A stretch of 64,000 nt of DNA from Paenibacillus kyungheensis. Its GTDB lineage: Bacteria; Bacillota; Bacilli; Paenibacillales; Paenibacillaceae. This document shows positions 19,120 to 26,822 of this stretch, piece by piece. Both the position numbers and the translations under genes were made by a program. Location of the stretch: assembly GCF_028606985.1 (NCBI RefSeq), contig NZ_CP117416.1, positions 3,262,001 to 3,326,000 on the forward strand, in the 5' to 3' direction. The notes beneath the pieces were generated by a model, which had not been told where the DNA came from, made no database searches, and saw only the letters and a list, made by a program, of their open reading frames with translations. The stretch's first letter is position 1. Each line of letters begins with the position of its first letter.

Positions 19120-19245
19120 CCACTCTAGCAACATCGCTGTTGTCATCGTCGCTGTTGTAAACGAACACTTTGCTTAACTGCTTAGCAGTCGGTATTCGTT
19201 TACAACAGCGAGCGATTCGCTCTCCAGAACAATGATTTTACTTAC
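19120..19245 (+). repeat. palindromic dispersed element, copy 3
   Basis: Arms GTTGTAAACGAA (19154-19165) and TTCGTTTACAAC (19195-19206) are perfectly complementary over 12 bp, followed by the hairpin GAGCG-ATT-CGCTC (19210-19222) and CCAGAACAATGATTTT. The order matches copy 1 at 4762-4893 (TTCGTTTACAA, GCGAGCG, TTCGCTCT, CAGAAC). It lies in the 337-base gap between the convergent yitT and DUF1405 genes, otherwise holding only a terminator. Confidence 0.7.
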
Positions 19246-19289
19246 GCTACGCTATGTTGTGAAGTGCTATATGTTTCTTTTCATAGATA

Positions 19290-19328
19290 AAAAGAAACAC
19301 AATCCTTTTTAAGGTTTGTGTTTCTTTT
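19290..19328. terminator. bidirectional terminator between yitT and the DUF1405 gene
   Basis: AAAAGAAACACAA and TTGTGTTTCTTTT form a perfect 13-bp stem extended by CCTT/AAGG, with A- and T-runs on both sides. It can end the convergent transcripts from both sides. Confidence 0.88.
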
Positions 19329-19413
19329 GTTAAATATACTATTTTAGTGAATCTTTGTAACGTGTTCTTACATTTGCAGGTTTTTTCAACTTCTACAGAT
19401 ATGCAAAAGTCTA

Positions 19414-20052
19414 TTAATCAAACGACCTTATTTTATGGGCTTGCCGTAATGCTAATGATCCAGCTAATGCAGATACAAAAGTTAGCACCACTGTGAAATT
19501 ACGGACTTGATCTAGACGTTCGACTAAAAGTGGAGTCAGCCACGGATAGATATGTTGTGAATAATCCATATAATCGTTAAGTAATGTCCATGCCAGAGCG
19601 ATCACAAGATATTTCCAACCAAAAACAAAAAAACGAACAAATAACAGCGATTCTATTGCCATAGTCAAATGTGAAGCGGTTAACATCCAATCTTGCCAGT
19701 ATAATGGATCACCTAATGCTACGCCCCAGAAGATCATAACGACTGCCCAGACCCCGTATTTAACAGAAGTGACAACAGCCAGTGCTTCAAATAATTTACG
19801 AATAACAATCAGCCATTGCTGCTTGGGTGGATATAAAATAAAAGCTAATGCTACTGTAAAAAATAAACTTGCGGTTGGACTATCAGGTACAAAGATAATC
19901 ATCCAGGTTGGCTTGATCTCTAATGTGTATTCCAACTGTAATCCATACCATATGTATCCATACACTGTTCCTATCGCATTACAGATAAGCAGTAACCATA
20001 ACACTCTACGATCGGTTAACAGCGCTTTACTCCACAATAATGAAATCGACAT
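19414..20052 (-). CDS. DUF1405 integral membrane protein (YpjA-like)
   Basis: The protein of about 212 residues is almost entirely hydrophobic with six or so transmembrane helices and the family-type segment FVPDSPTASLFFTVAL near residue 55. B. subtilis ypjA lies in the same neighbourhood (ypi/ypj genes before dapB). The start at 20052 (MSISLLW) is preferred because AAGGGGA lies seven bases upstream; the ATG two codons earlier touches the ribosome site. Function unknown. Confidence 0.82.
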   Translation of the reverse strand: MSISLLWSKALLTDRRVLWLLLICNAIGTVYGYIWYGLQLEYTLEIKPTWMIIFVPDSPTASLFFTVALAFILYPPKQQWLIVIRKLFEALAVVTSVKYGVWAVVMIFWGVALGDPLYWQDWMLTASHLTMAIESLLFVRFFVFGWKYLVIALAWTLLNDYMDYSQHIYPWLTPLLVERLDQVRNFTVVLTFVSALAGSLALRQAHKIRSFD

Positions 20053-20177
20053 AAACATTCCCCTTTATCTATTACCACTCTGCTGTATTCTTGGTTAGCC
20101 ACGAATCTATATCATTTTAATAGGATGTCTAATTACACGCAAGTGCTATGAAATTTTTATCATTTATGAATACGCAC

Positions 20178-20205
20178 AAAAAAGCCTGCCTGATATAGGC
20201 AGACT
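20178..20205 (-). terminator. terminator after the IDEAL gene and small ORF
   Basis: Minus-strand GTCTGCC and GGCAGGC pair with one mismatch around TATATCA, followed by TTTTTT. It ends about 30 bases after the small ORF at 20236-20343. Confidence 0.75.
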
Positions 20206-20235
20206 CCGCCGGCTAGTATACATTGCCTTTTATAA

Positions 20236-20343
20236 TCAAATTCCGTTTCTTCCTAAACGTCCGACAACGGCATCCATACGACTTCTGATGATTCTGCTTG
20301 TTACGCTTACAAACAGATATTGAGCATCATACACTTTTGGCAT
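20236..20343 (-). CDS. candidate 35-residue basic small protein, coupled to the IDEAL gene
   Basis: An ATG overlaps the stop of the upstream IDEAL-domain gene in TAATG, and 35 codons follow before TGA, reading MPKVYDAQYLFVSVTSRI... and ending GRLGRNGI. The frame is followed at once by a terminator. The peptide is basic in its second half (RIIRSRMDAVVGRLGRN) with an amphipathic look. It lacks its own strong ribosome site, so translation would rely on coupling. No family is recognised, and chance occurrence is possible. Confidence 0.45.
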   Translation of the reverse strand: MPKVYDAQYLFVSVTSRIIRSRMDAVVGRLGRNGI

Positions 20344-20582
20344 TAAAACGATAATGATTTGCGTTCAACGATTTCGACAACAGGCTCTAACACTACAACC
20401 GCAGAAGCTAACGTACGCAATTCATTCGTTAAACGTTGAAAAGCATCTTCGTCTCTTTCTGCAAGTGCTTGATCAATCAATAAGTGTAATTCATTCATAC
20501 GATGCTCACGTAGTACTTGATCCCATACCATTTCAGCCGCTAGTCCCAGCATAACTTCATAGGTTACTTTCATCTTGTACAT
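20343..20582 (-). CDS. IDEAL-domain small protein
   Basis: The protein has 79 residues with a C-terminal IDEAL-type motif (LHLLIDQALAERDEDAFQRLTNEL, residues about 32-55), named for the I-D-x-A-L pattern and found in B. subtilis YpiB and ComK-region proteins. The start at 20582 (MYKMKVTYEV) is chosen because GGAGGT lies seven bases upstream; an upstream ATG lies within that site. Function not known; it may mediate protein interactions. The next gene in the same direction is the carbonic anhydrase-like gene 24 bases upstream. Confidence 0.8.
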   Translation of the reverse strand: MYKMKVTYEVMLGLAAEMVWDQVLREHRMNELHLLIDQALAERDEDAFQRLTNELRTLASAVVVLEPVVEIVERKSLSF

Positions 20583-20606
20583 AGGGCGCACCTCCATAAT
20601 GCTATT

Positions 20607-21113
20607 TCATGGATTCCTGAACTCTGCTCCTTTGTCCACATAACTCTGTGTTGTACGTGCCATCCGCTCTAAATCTTGTTCGGTTAGCTCTCGTATAACG
20701 CGTGCCGGTGAACCTAAAGAAAGAGTATAAGGTGGTATTATTGTGTTCTCAGTGACAAGTGAACCTGCACCAATCAATGCATACTCTCCAATATCAGCGC
20801 CGTTCAGAATAATAGCTCCCATTCCAATAAGAGAACCTTTACCTATTCGGCAACCATGTACGATAGCGGAGTGTCCGACAGAGACATCATCTTCGATCCA
20901 TAACGGATGTTTCTCATGTACATGTCCTACAACTAAATCTTGAATATTGCAGCGTTCCCCAATGATGACTGGAGCTAGATCGCCACGCAGTACAGCATTG
21001 AACCAGATACTGCTATCTTTGCTAGCAGTCACATTACCAATTAATTTGGCACCTTCTGCAACAAAAACACTGGGATCGATATTCGGTAGTTGATTATGAT
21101 AAGGCAATAACAT
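20607..21113 (-). CDS. gamma-carbonic anhydrase family hexapeptide-repeat protein
   Basis: The 168 residues are built of left-handed beta-helix hexapeptide turns (I/V-G-x-x-x-x repeats from about 10 to 140) and a short C-terminal helix. The histidines expected to bind metal are present in VVGHVHEKHPLW and VGHSAIVHGC. Homologues (YrdA, YtoA, PaaY) bind zinc or iron, but carbonic anhydrase activity is not shown for most. Probably cotranscribed with the IDEAL gene. Confidence 0.88.
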   Translation of the reverse strand: MLLPYHNQLPNIDPSVFVAEGAKLIGNVTASKDSSIWFNAVLRGDLAPVIIGERCNIQDLVVGHVHEKHPLWIEDDVSVGHSAIVHGCRIGKGSLIGMGAIILNGADIGEYALIGAGSLVTENTIIPPYTLSLGSPARVIRELTEQDLERMARTTQSYVDKGAEFRNP

Positions 21114-21189
21114 GTGATTAACCCCTTAATGGCATTTAACCAATTTATTTGTAAGCGCATCACTTATTATACAAAAAAATAAAATAAAA

Positions 21190-21216
21190 AATAACCCGTC
21201 AAAAGAAGGGTTATTC
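21190..21216 (-). terminator. terminator of the histidine phosphatase gene
   Basis: Minus-strand AATAACCC and GGGTTATT pair over eight bases and are followed by a T-rich tract. The 5' arm overlaps the stop codon at 21211. Confidence 0.7.
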
Positions 21217-21792
21217 TAAATGCTGGATATTGTTGTACAAAATCGTAGTCCATTCCTGTTCGGTACGCTCCAAAATCGTCAACGACAGATTACCTATTCG
21301 CTCGGTATGAGCCTCTTTTAACAGGAGAGTAAACAGTTGAGACAGAAATCCGCCATGACTAACCACTAGAATATTTTGCTCAGGATATTGCTCTATCGTC
21401 TGATTCAAAAATTCCATACCCCGGGCTTGAATATCTTCTATTTTTTCTTGACCTAGTTCTAATGTCTCCCAATCTGTACCCCACTTTTCTTCGCGCTCTT
21501 GCCATGTTAATCCTTCAACTTGTCCAAAAGCACGTTCTTTTAAACGTTGATCTGGTTCCAAAAGTGGAATATGTAACCGATCTGCTATAATTTGAGCGGT
21601 CTCTTGTGCGCGGGATAATTCACTAGCCACTATAAAATCCCATGATATAGCTTCACTTTCTGTAGCCAAACGTTCTGCTAATCGTCTCGCTTGACTTCTG
21701 CCTTCATCATTTAATGGAATATCGCTATGTCCTTGAATACGTCCCAAAGCATTCCAATCGGTTAGTCCATGTCTGATTAATCCTATACGCAT
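21211..21792 (-). CDS. histidine phosphatase family protein (phosphoglycerate mutase-like)
   Basis: The N-terminal LIRHGLTDWN contains the phospho-accepting histidine (RHG), and VVSHGGF near residue 143 gives the second catalytic histidine; GRIQGHSDIPLNDEG and LKERAFGQVEG match the cofactor-independent phosphatase branch (YhfR/CobC-like). At 193 residues it is typical. The substrate cannot be told from sequence. It appears to be a single-gene unit, with its own terminator. Confidence 0.87.
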   Translation of the reverse strand: MRIGLIRHGLTDWNALGRIQGHSDIPLNDEGRSQARRLAERLATESEAISWDFIVASELSRAQETAQIIADRLHIPLLEPDQRLKERAFGQVEGLTWQEREEKWGTDWETLELGQEKIEDIQARGMEFLNQTIEQYPEQNILVVSHGGFLSQLFTLLLKEAHTERIGNLSLTILERTEQEWTTILYNNIQHLE

Positions 21793-21881
21793 CGATAAAT
21801 ATCCTACTTTCTATTGATATTGAATATAAAAGTGATACAAATGAATAATCTATACTACCACAGTTTGCACCTATTCCAAAC

Positions 21882-21936
21882 AAAAAAGCAGTTCACAATC
21901 TCCATGTTCCGTTCATGGATACGATTGTGAACTGCT
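21882..21936 (-). terminator. terminator of the sigma/anti-sigma operon
   Basis: AGCAGTTCACAATC (21887-21900) and GATTGTGAACTGCT (21923-21936) form a perfect 14-bp stem, with an inner CCATG/CATGG stem, and a T-run on the minus strand follows. Confidence 0.9.
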
Positions 21937-21950
21937 CTGATACCTATCAA

Positions 21951-22580
21951 TTATGAATGACGTGCTTTGGCAAGCCATCGTAATGAAAGTAATGCTAGCA
22001 TCATACCTACTACTGATAAAATCATCCAGTATTGAGGATGACTTGGACTCATAGGAATAACCAAAGGATCGATCAGACCGCGCTCAGAGCCTACAAAATG
22101 TAACGAAGAATTCGCTACTGTTGCATTATCGCTTGTAGCAATCGCTGTAGGTACAATCCCTGATACACGCTCTTGTGCTGCATCCCGATCGAATGTTCCT
22201 GAGAAATCGAGTGTTAGATATAATGAACTACATACAAATATAGCAAACAAGCAGAGAATCCAGGCCGATAAACGACGGCGGAACAAACGCAATATAGGTC
22301 CATGCTTACGATCAGTCTGTAACACCCATGGAGATTCAGCGTAAATACGATCCATAACTGTAAGGTTTATTTTTTCTGCCTCAGCAGTCATTATCAGCTC
22401 AGAAGCTTTGTCTTCTTCCACCTGAGCCTGAATTAAATCATAACTTTCCTGCCATATTTGAAATTCCGCCGCACAAGCCGGACACTGTTCTATATGACGG
22501 TCAAGTGCCTGGCGGCGCGAATCATTTTTCGGAAGATCATGATATATCCCGAATAACTCTTCGGCCTCTCTGCAATTCAT
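21951..22580 (-). CDS. membrane anti-sigma factor with N-terminal zinc finger (zf-HC2)
   Basis: The first 40 residues carry a ZAS zinc-binding motif (H-x3-C-x2-C in HIEQCPAC, with an upstream Cys in MNCREAEELF). Two transmembrane helices follow (near 108-125 and 180-200) with an external loop between. Such proteins hold an ECF sigma factor at the membrane until a surface signal triggers release. The start overlaps the sigma gene stop by four bases (ATGA), the classic arrangement. The signal is unknown. Confidence 0.88.
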   Translation of the reverse strand: MNCREAEELFGIYHDLPKNDSRRQALDRHIEQCPACAAEFQIWQESYDLIQAQVEEDKASELIMTAEAEKINLTVMDRIYAESPWVLQTDRKHGPILRLFRRRLSAWILCLFAIFVCSSLYLTLDFSGTFDRDAAQERVSGIVPTAIATSDNATVANSSLHFVGSERGLIDPLVIPMSPSHPQYWMILSVVGMMLALLSLRWLAKARHS

Positions 22581-23176
22581 TTTCTTTTCATCCCTTCAAT
22601 AGGCTCATCATAGACCGAATCATAGAAGTACGGTTCTAACCGAACTTTTACACTCGCTCTTGCCCGGAACAAAAGAGACTTGACGGAGCTTACACTCTGA
22701 GAAAGAATTTCAGCGATTTCCTGATAATCCATCTGGTCATATTCGCGGAGGATCAATGCAGATCTTTGCTTTTCAGGTAAAAGATCAATTGCTTCACGTA
22801 CCATCTGTACACGTTCGTTACGCAATGCAGCTTGTTCTGGCACCATGCTGTTCGGTGCTAAAGGAACAAAACCACTTTCTTCGAGTGGTACACTGCCATT
22901 TTTTTGTTTGCGCAGTTCACTAAGTACGGTATTGCGTGCAATTGTATATAACCATGTCGAGAACGAAGCATCTACTTCCCGGAAGGAATGAAGGCTTTTG
23001 TAAGCCTTGTAGAACGTCTCTGAACATAAATCTTCTGCCATCATCTCGAGATTGGAGTTTTTAAGCATATGATATACAAATGCCAAAATTTTGCGCTGAT
23101 AACGACGCATCAGCTCTGAATATAACTCCACGTCACCGTTTTTAATTTCCTGAATCAACAGGGAATCATCTGTCAT
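22577..23176 (-). CDS. ECF-type RNA polymerase sigma factor
   Basis: From the ATG at 23176 (MTDDSLLIQEIKNGD) the protein has 199 residues. GAGGAGGG lies a suitable distance upstream; the open frame continues 36 codons earlier without a ribosome site. Region 2 (YSELMRRYQRKILAFVYHM, DLCSETFYKAYKSL, FSTWLYTIARNTVLSELRK) and region 4 (LLPEKQRSALILREYDQMDYQEIAEIL) are complete. It pairs with the overlapping anti-sigma gene. Target promoters are not known; autoregulation is likely, but I could not assign its promoter. Confidence 0.9.
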   Translation of the reverse strand: MTDDSLLIQEIKNGDVELYSELMRRYQRKILAFVYHMLKNSNLEMMAEDLCSETFYKAYKSLHSFREVDASFSTWLYTIARNTVLSELRKQKNGSVPLEESGFVPLAPNSMVPEQAALRNERVQMVREAIDLLPEKQRSALILREYDQMDYQEIAEILSQSVSSVKSLLFRARASVKVRLEPYFYDSVYDEPIEGMKRK

Positions 23177-23741
23177 TCTAATGCGACCCTCCTCGTTGCT
23201 GCCGCCGCATCTTTCCGTTCCTTGTATATTAAGTAATACCGAAACGGACGGCAAAAGTTGCGGTAGAAAACGAATTTCCCACAACTTTACAACAACTTCT
23301 CTAGTTTAAAATGGATTTGAAATGATAAAACTACGAATGTGACTAAACTGCAATATAATAAGCGATGAATTATCGTTAGTTGGTACGATTGAGAGAGCTT
23401 TATTTAATAAAATAAGTCTCAGAAAAATGTCCTTTTGTATCCTATCTAATTATCAGACGGAGTACAAACAAAAAAGGTTGCTGATTTTAGAAAAAAAATT
23501 TAAAAATTCATTATTCTTTTTGAAGCTCGATTGCAAGATGGACAAAGAGGATGTTGTGAAGGTGATACATTCCCTTGATTTTGCTGTATCTATGCTTCTT
23601 TATGTAGGTCTCCTTTTGACTATAAATCATTATCGGTTAGAGATAGATATTTTATGAAGTTATTTAGCAAGGGAATTAAAATAAATCTAAAACATTTAAT
23701 AAAAAAAGACTGCTGATTTTCAGCAATCTTTTTTGTAATAA
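23177..23741. other. gene-free stretch upstream of the sigma gene
   Basis: No supported gene lies here. The stretch holds the upstream region of the sigma gene, AT-rich DNA, a weak 76-codon plus-strand frame (23427-23657) without a ribosome site, and the terminator at 23701-23734. Confidence 0.6.
23701..23734 (-). terminator. terminator of the secreted-protein gene
   Basis: Minus-strand AAGATTGCTGA and TCAGCAGTCTT form a stem with one mismatch and loop AAA, flanked by A- and T-runs, seven bases after the stop at 23742. Confidence 0.8.
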
Positions 23742-24584
23742 TTATTTTGAATATTCACTTACTTCAAAAGTAAGAACTTTATTAAAAATGATATAGTCTT
23801 TCCGACTAGTAAAAGGCCCTTTATTATTATCATGTTTATCTATAGCATATACTGCTTTCCCTGTTCCTGCTTCTTTCAATTCATACCATGTAATGAAATC
23901 CTGTACTTCAGCGCTAGTTAGATCAAACTCTTTTTCAAGACCTGTATCCAAAGTTACTACTAGAAGAGCACGTTTACCACTTGGTTGAGGTGAAGTAGTT
24001 GGTTCTTCCGGCGTTGTTGGTGTAGGATCTTCTGATGGTGCTGGGATAGTTTCATCGGGAGTTGTAGGTACAGGTGTATTGGGATCAAGAAAGATGCCTG
24101 TAGCATCTATATCTATAGCATCTAAAGTTAAGTCTAGCTCATATTTCCCACTTGTTTGTTTACTAATCTCTACAATATGGAATCCCTTACTTAATCCTTG
24201 TTTTTCATAAGTCAAAGCTTGGTTTGTATCTGATGAAGCTGTTTGTGCATATTTTTCTGATACTCCATCTATAGTTACTAATAAATTATCCGTATAGCCA
24301 GAATAAGCTGAGCTGATAATTCTAAACTTTGTTCCTTCAAACTTTATAATAATCTTATCATTGAGTTGCTTGTTTGTTGAATTATGTCTTGAACCCAAAT
24401 AATATTCTGATCTATTAAGTACACTCCATCCACTTCCAACATATTGAATATTACTATTCTTATCATCTATTCTTTGCCAACCTTCTTCTGGTGCCTTTAA
24501 AACCTGCCCTAATGTAGCAGCATAAGTGTAGTTAGGCAAAGCGAAACAAAATACTACAACAAATAATAAAGCTAATTTTTTCAT
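23742..24584 (-). CDS. secreted protein of unknown function with beta-sandwich-like N-terminal domain and Pro/Thr linker
   Basis: The 280-residue protein starts with a clear signal peptide (MKKLALLFVVVFCFALPNYTYA, likely cut after TYA). Residues about 25-165 form a beta-rich domain resembling carbohydrate-binding sandwich modules (GSGWSVLNRSEYYLGS, FHIVEISKQTSGKYELDLTLDAIDI). A linker rich in Pro, Thr and Glu covers about 168-205. The last 75 residues (LVVTLDTGLEKEFDLTSAEVQDFITWY) resemble a small C-terminal domain seen in other Paenibacillus exoproteins. No enzymatic motif is visible. It is flanked by its own terminator and probably monocistronic. Confidence 0.8.
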   Translation of the reverse strand: MKKLALLFVVVFCFALPNYTYAATLGQVLKAPEEGWQRIDDKNSNIQYVGSGWSVLNRSEYYLGSRHNSTNKQLNDKIIIKFEGTKFRIISSAYSGYTDNLLVTIDGVSEKYAQTASSDTNQALTYEKQGLSKGFHIVEISKQTSGKYELDLTLDAIDIDATGIFLDPNTPVPTTPDETIPAPSEDPTPTTPEEPTTSPQPSGKRALLVVTLDTGLEKEFDLTSAEVQDFITWYELKEAGTGKAVYAIDKHDNNKGPFTSRKDYIIFNKVLTFEVSEYSK

Positions 24585-24661
24585 ATGTATTTCCCCCTAA
24601 ATTTTTATTAACTTCTTTAATATACCCTAAAAAGAATCTAATTATCTATAGTTAACACAAA

Positions 24662-25105
24662 TTAAATGCTACTTTTTTCCCAATGCCAAAGACTCAAATA
24701 TCCTTTAGCAGGTACAGGATTTTGCAATCTTTTCATTTGATCCAATTCCCACGCGTAACGGCCTTCCGTATAATCCCCTACTTGTTCTTCAAAATCTGTA
24801 ATTGATCTCATTCTTCCTGCCGATTCTAGAATTACCTGATCTTCCTGTGTAAAAGACTGCCAGCAATCGATTAACATTCCTGTGGCAATAATAGCTCCTG
24901 TCGGAAGATCACCTGGCGTCATATATCCATGCTTGGTCAATATGATTTTTATAGCTGGATCTTCACAAGCTTTTTTATCTATGGCTTTGCCAGCATGAAT
25001 CGCTATTTCTCCGCGATGTTTGGTTGCCCAACTACGAGTTTCAAATCTTTTTTCTCCGATAGCAATCAATGTTGCCCATGGTTGTCTGATCGTGACTGCT
25101 CTCAT
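24662..25105 (-). CDS. ASCH domain protein
   Basis: The 147 residues show an ASCH (PUA-like) fold: AVTIRQPWATLIAIGEKRFETRSWATKHRG at the start, typical of the family's ligand-binding groove with TRSW, then ATGMLIDCWQSF and YAWELDQMKRL. ASCH proteins bind RNA or modified nucleosides; some are cytidine-derivative amidohydrolases. No specific role can be given. It stands alone; the same-strand secreted-protein gene begins 78 bases downstream. Confidence 0.85.
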   Translation of the reverse strand: MRAVTIRQPWATLIAIGEKRFETRSWATKHRGEIAIHAGKAIDKKACEDPAIKIILTKHGYMTPGDLPTGAIIATGMLIDCWQSFTQEDQVILESAGRMRSITDFEEQVGDYTEGRYAWELDQMKRLQNPVPAKGYLSLWHWEKSSI

Positions 25106-25331
25106 CTTTGCCTCCTGTTACGATAAATATTCATATATAATCTGATAACTGTAGTCCATAGGAATTGTAAGATAGATTAGATCATTCTACATCAGACACT
25201 CCCTGACTATTATATTCAATCTTATCGTCTATATACAATCTTGTTCAAAGATCGTTTCTTATAGTGTATGTATTTGGGGTATAACAAAGTATTAACTATC
25301 CATTTTACTGTAGTCTTACGATATCAAAATA

Positions 25332-25422
25332 CAAAAAGAAACCGCTAACATAAGTTAGCGGTTTGTTCCCACCTAAGAAGGGGGAGCTAGTATTGGATAG
25401 GAGTGGAGAGAAACCATACTGT
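25332..25422 (-). ncRNA. candidate independent small RNA with pyrimidine-rich anti-Shine-Dalgarno segment
   Basis: A near-consensus sigma-A promoter lies just upstream (TTGACA at 25453-25458, 18-base spacer, TATACT at 25429-25434), giving a predicted start near 25422. The transcript would end at a perfect intrinsic terminator (AAACCGCTAAC/GTTAGCGGTTT, 25339-25364, then CTTTTTG) after about 91 bases. It carries CUCUCCACUCCUAUCC and CUCCCCCUUCUU, both complementary to purine-rich ribosome sites. The only frame is 14 codons without a ribosome site. The upstream tyrA gene has its own terminator, so this is not its 3' end. Confidence 0.6.
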
Positions 25423-25428
25423 ACTTTC

Positions 25429-25458
25429 AGTATACTGTATACGCTTTCATTCTGTCAA
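25429..25458 (-). promoter_or_regulatory. sigma-A promoter of the candidate small RNA
   Basis: TTGACA and TATACT are separated by 18 bases on the minus strand; this is among the best matches to a housekeeping promoter noticed in the window. There is no protein-coding gene between it and the terminator 65 bases downstream. Confidence 0.7.
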
Positions 25459-25513
25459 CACTCTTAGCTAATATTTTCATAATTTCCTAAAAATAATTTA
25501 AAAATCCATATTT

Positions 25514-25549
25514 GGAAGCCAGTTTACTGTGAGATGTAGACTGGTTTCC
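25514..25549 (-). terminator. probable terminator of tyrA
   Basis: Minus-strand GGAAACCAGT and ACTGGCTTCC pair with one mismatch, followed by an AT-rich tract with TTTTT. It lies about 60 bases after the tyrA stop at 25608. Confidence 0.55.
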
Positions 25550-25607
25550 TTAATATTTTACTTTTGATGTTTCGATTATTCGCTGAACAAATGGTTGCTC
25601 TTACTAC

Positions 25608-26705
25608 TTATACAAACACACTGTATTGTTGATCTTGAAGCATAATCTTCGCTTTTTCCATATCGTGTTCTTGTCTAAATGATAACCGCATAACGCCCGG
25701 TACATCTTCTCGGCTCTCTACGATCTGAACATTGCTAATATTGATACCTTGATTACCGATTTCCGTCGTGATTTTGCCTATGATCCCTGGATGATCGGGA
25801 ACTTCCAAATATAGATCATATAACGAAGCAATCATGCCTTTGCGGCGTTCAGGCAATTGATCTCGAAAAGCACCGGCTTTTTCAAATTGTTCTTCAATGC
25901 CACGAGAATCTTGTTGACGTAATAGCTCGATAAATTCAGCTATCCCACTATTCCAATCTTCTAGCAAAGACAAGATAATCTGCCGATTATTGAGCAAAAT
26001 ATCGCGCCAGACGATCGGATCACTTGAAGCGATACGTGTGATATCACGAAATCCACCTGCGGCTAACATACGATATAATGGATTTTCTTGATTGTACTGA
26101 CGAATCTGATTGACCAGTGCTACAGCAATCACATGTGGTAAATGACTAATGGCTCCCACAATCTCATCGTGCATCACAGGTTCTACTTTTACAATCTGTG
26201 CTCTTGTTGTCTGCTCTATCAGATTCCCTAATCGGTCTACAACGTCCTGTGGTACGTTTTCAGGAGGAGTCAGTACATAATATGCATTTTCAAATAAAAG
26301 CGCTGAAGCCGCTCCTACTCCTGCTCGTTCTGAACCCGCCATAGGATGGCCACCTATAAAATAAACGGAATCTAGATTCAATTGTGCAGCATGAGCAATA
26401 ACAGATGCTTTGGTACTACCTACGTCTGTAATAATGCAACCTTGTTTCAGAGGTAAATGGCTTAATTTATCCAAATAAGTACCGATCAGACTCACAGGCA
26501 CACATAAAAAAATAAAGTCGGCATCCAGTGCCGCCTCTTCGATCGAAAGTGTAGCATGGTCAACAACTTCCCGTTCTTGATACGTATGTATTAATTCCGG
26601 GAGGTGCGTGTAGCCCGTTACATATAGATCAGGCTTGCCTTTAAAACATAGTGCAAGCGAGCCACCAATCAGCCCTACACCGAAAATTGCAATTTTAGTT
26701 GTCAT
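25608..26705 (-). CDS. tyrA: prephenate dehydrogenase with C-terminal ACT domain
   Basis: TyrA oxidises prephenate to hydroxyphenylpyruvate for tyrosine. The N-terminal NAD-binding motif is FGVGLIGGSLAL, IGGHPMAGSERAG supplies active-site residues, and an ACT domain at about 295-365 (LYLEVPDHPGIIGKITTEIG) suggests feedback control by tyrosine. I chose the ATG at 26705 (MTTKIAIFG); a GTG four codons upstream is possible. It follows hisC, as in the B. subtilis aromatic supraoperon. Confidence 0.95.
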   Translation of the reverse strand: MTTKIAIFGVGLIGGSLALCFKGKPDLYVTGYTHLPELIHTYQEREVVDHATLSIEEAALDADFIFLCVPVSLIGTYLDKLSHLPLKQGCIITDVGSTKASVIAHAAQLNLDSVYFIGGHPMAGSERAGVGAASALLFENAYYVLTPPENVPQDVVDRLGNLIEQTTRAQIVKVEPVMHDEIVGAISHLPHVIAVALVNQIRQYNQENPLYRMLAAGGFRDITRIASSDPIVWRDILLNNRQIILSLLEDWNSGIAEFIELLRQQDSRGIEEQFEKAGAFRDQLPERRKGMIASLYDLYLEVPDHPGIIGKITTEIGNQGINISNVQIVESREDVPGVMRLSFRQEHDMEKAKIMLQDQQYSVFV

Positions 26706-26822
26706 CACATATCCCACTCATTCTTTATCTGATATCAAGTATGATCAATATCAGGACCATGTCTGCTTATCGTTACAAAAGTTGGCATAGATCCTGATAT
26801 TGTTATACTTGCACTTACGAAG

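Noticed and set aside
23427-23657. 76-codon plus-strand frame
   Set aside because: No ribosome site before the ATG, AT-rich low-complexity composition, no family resemblance.
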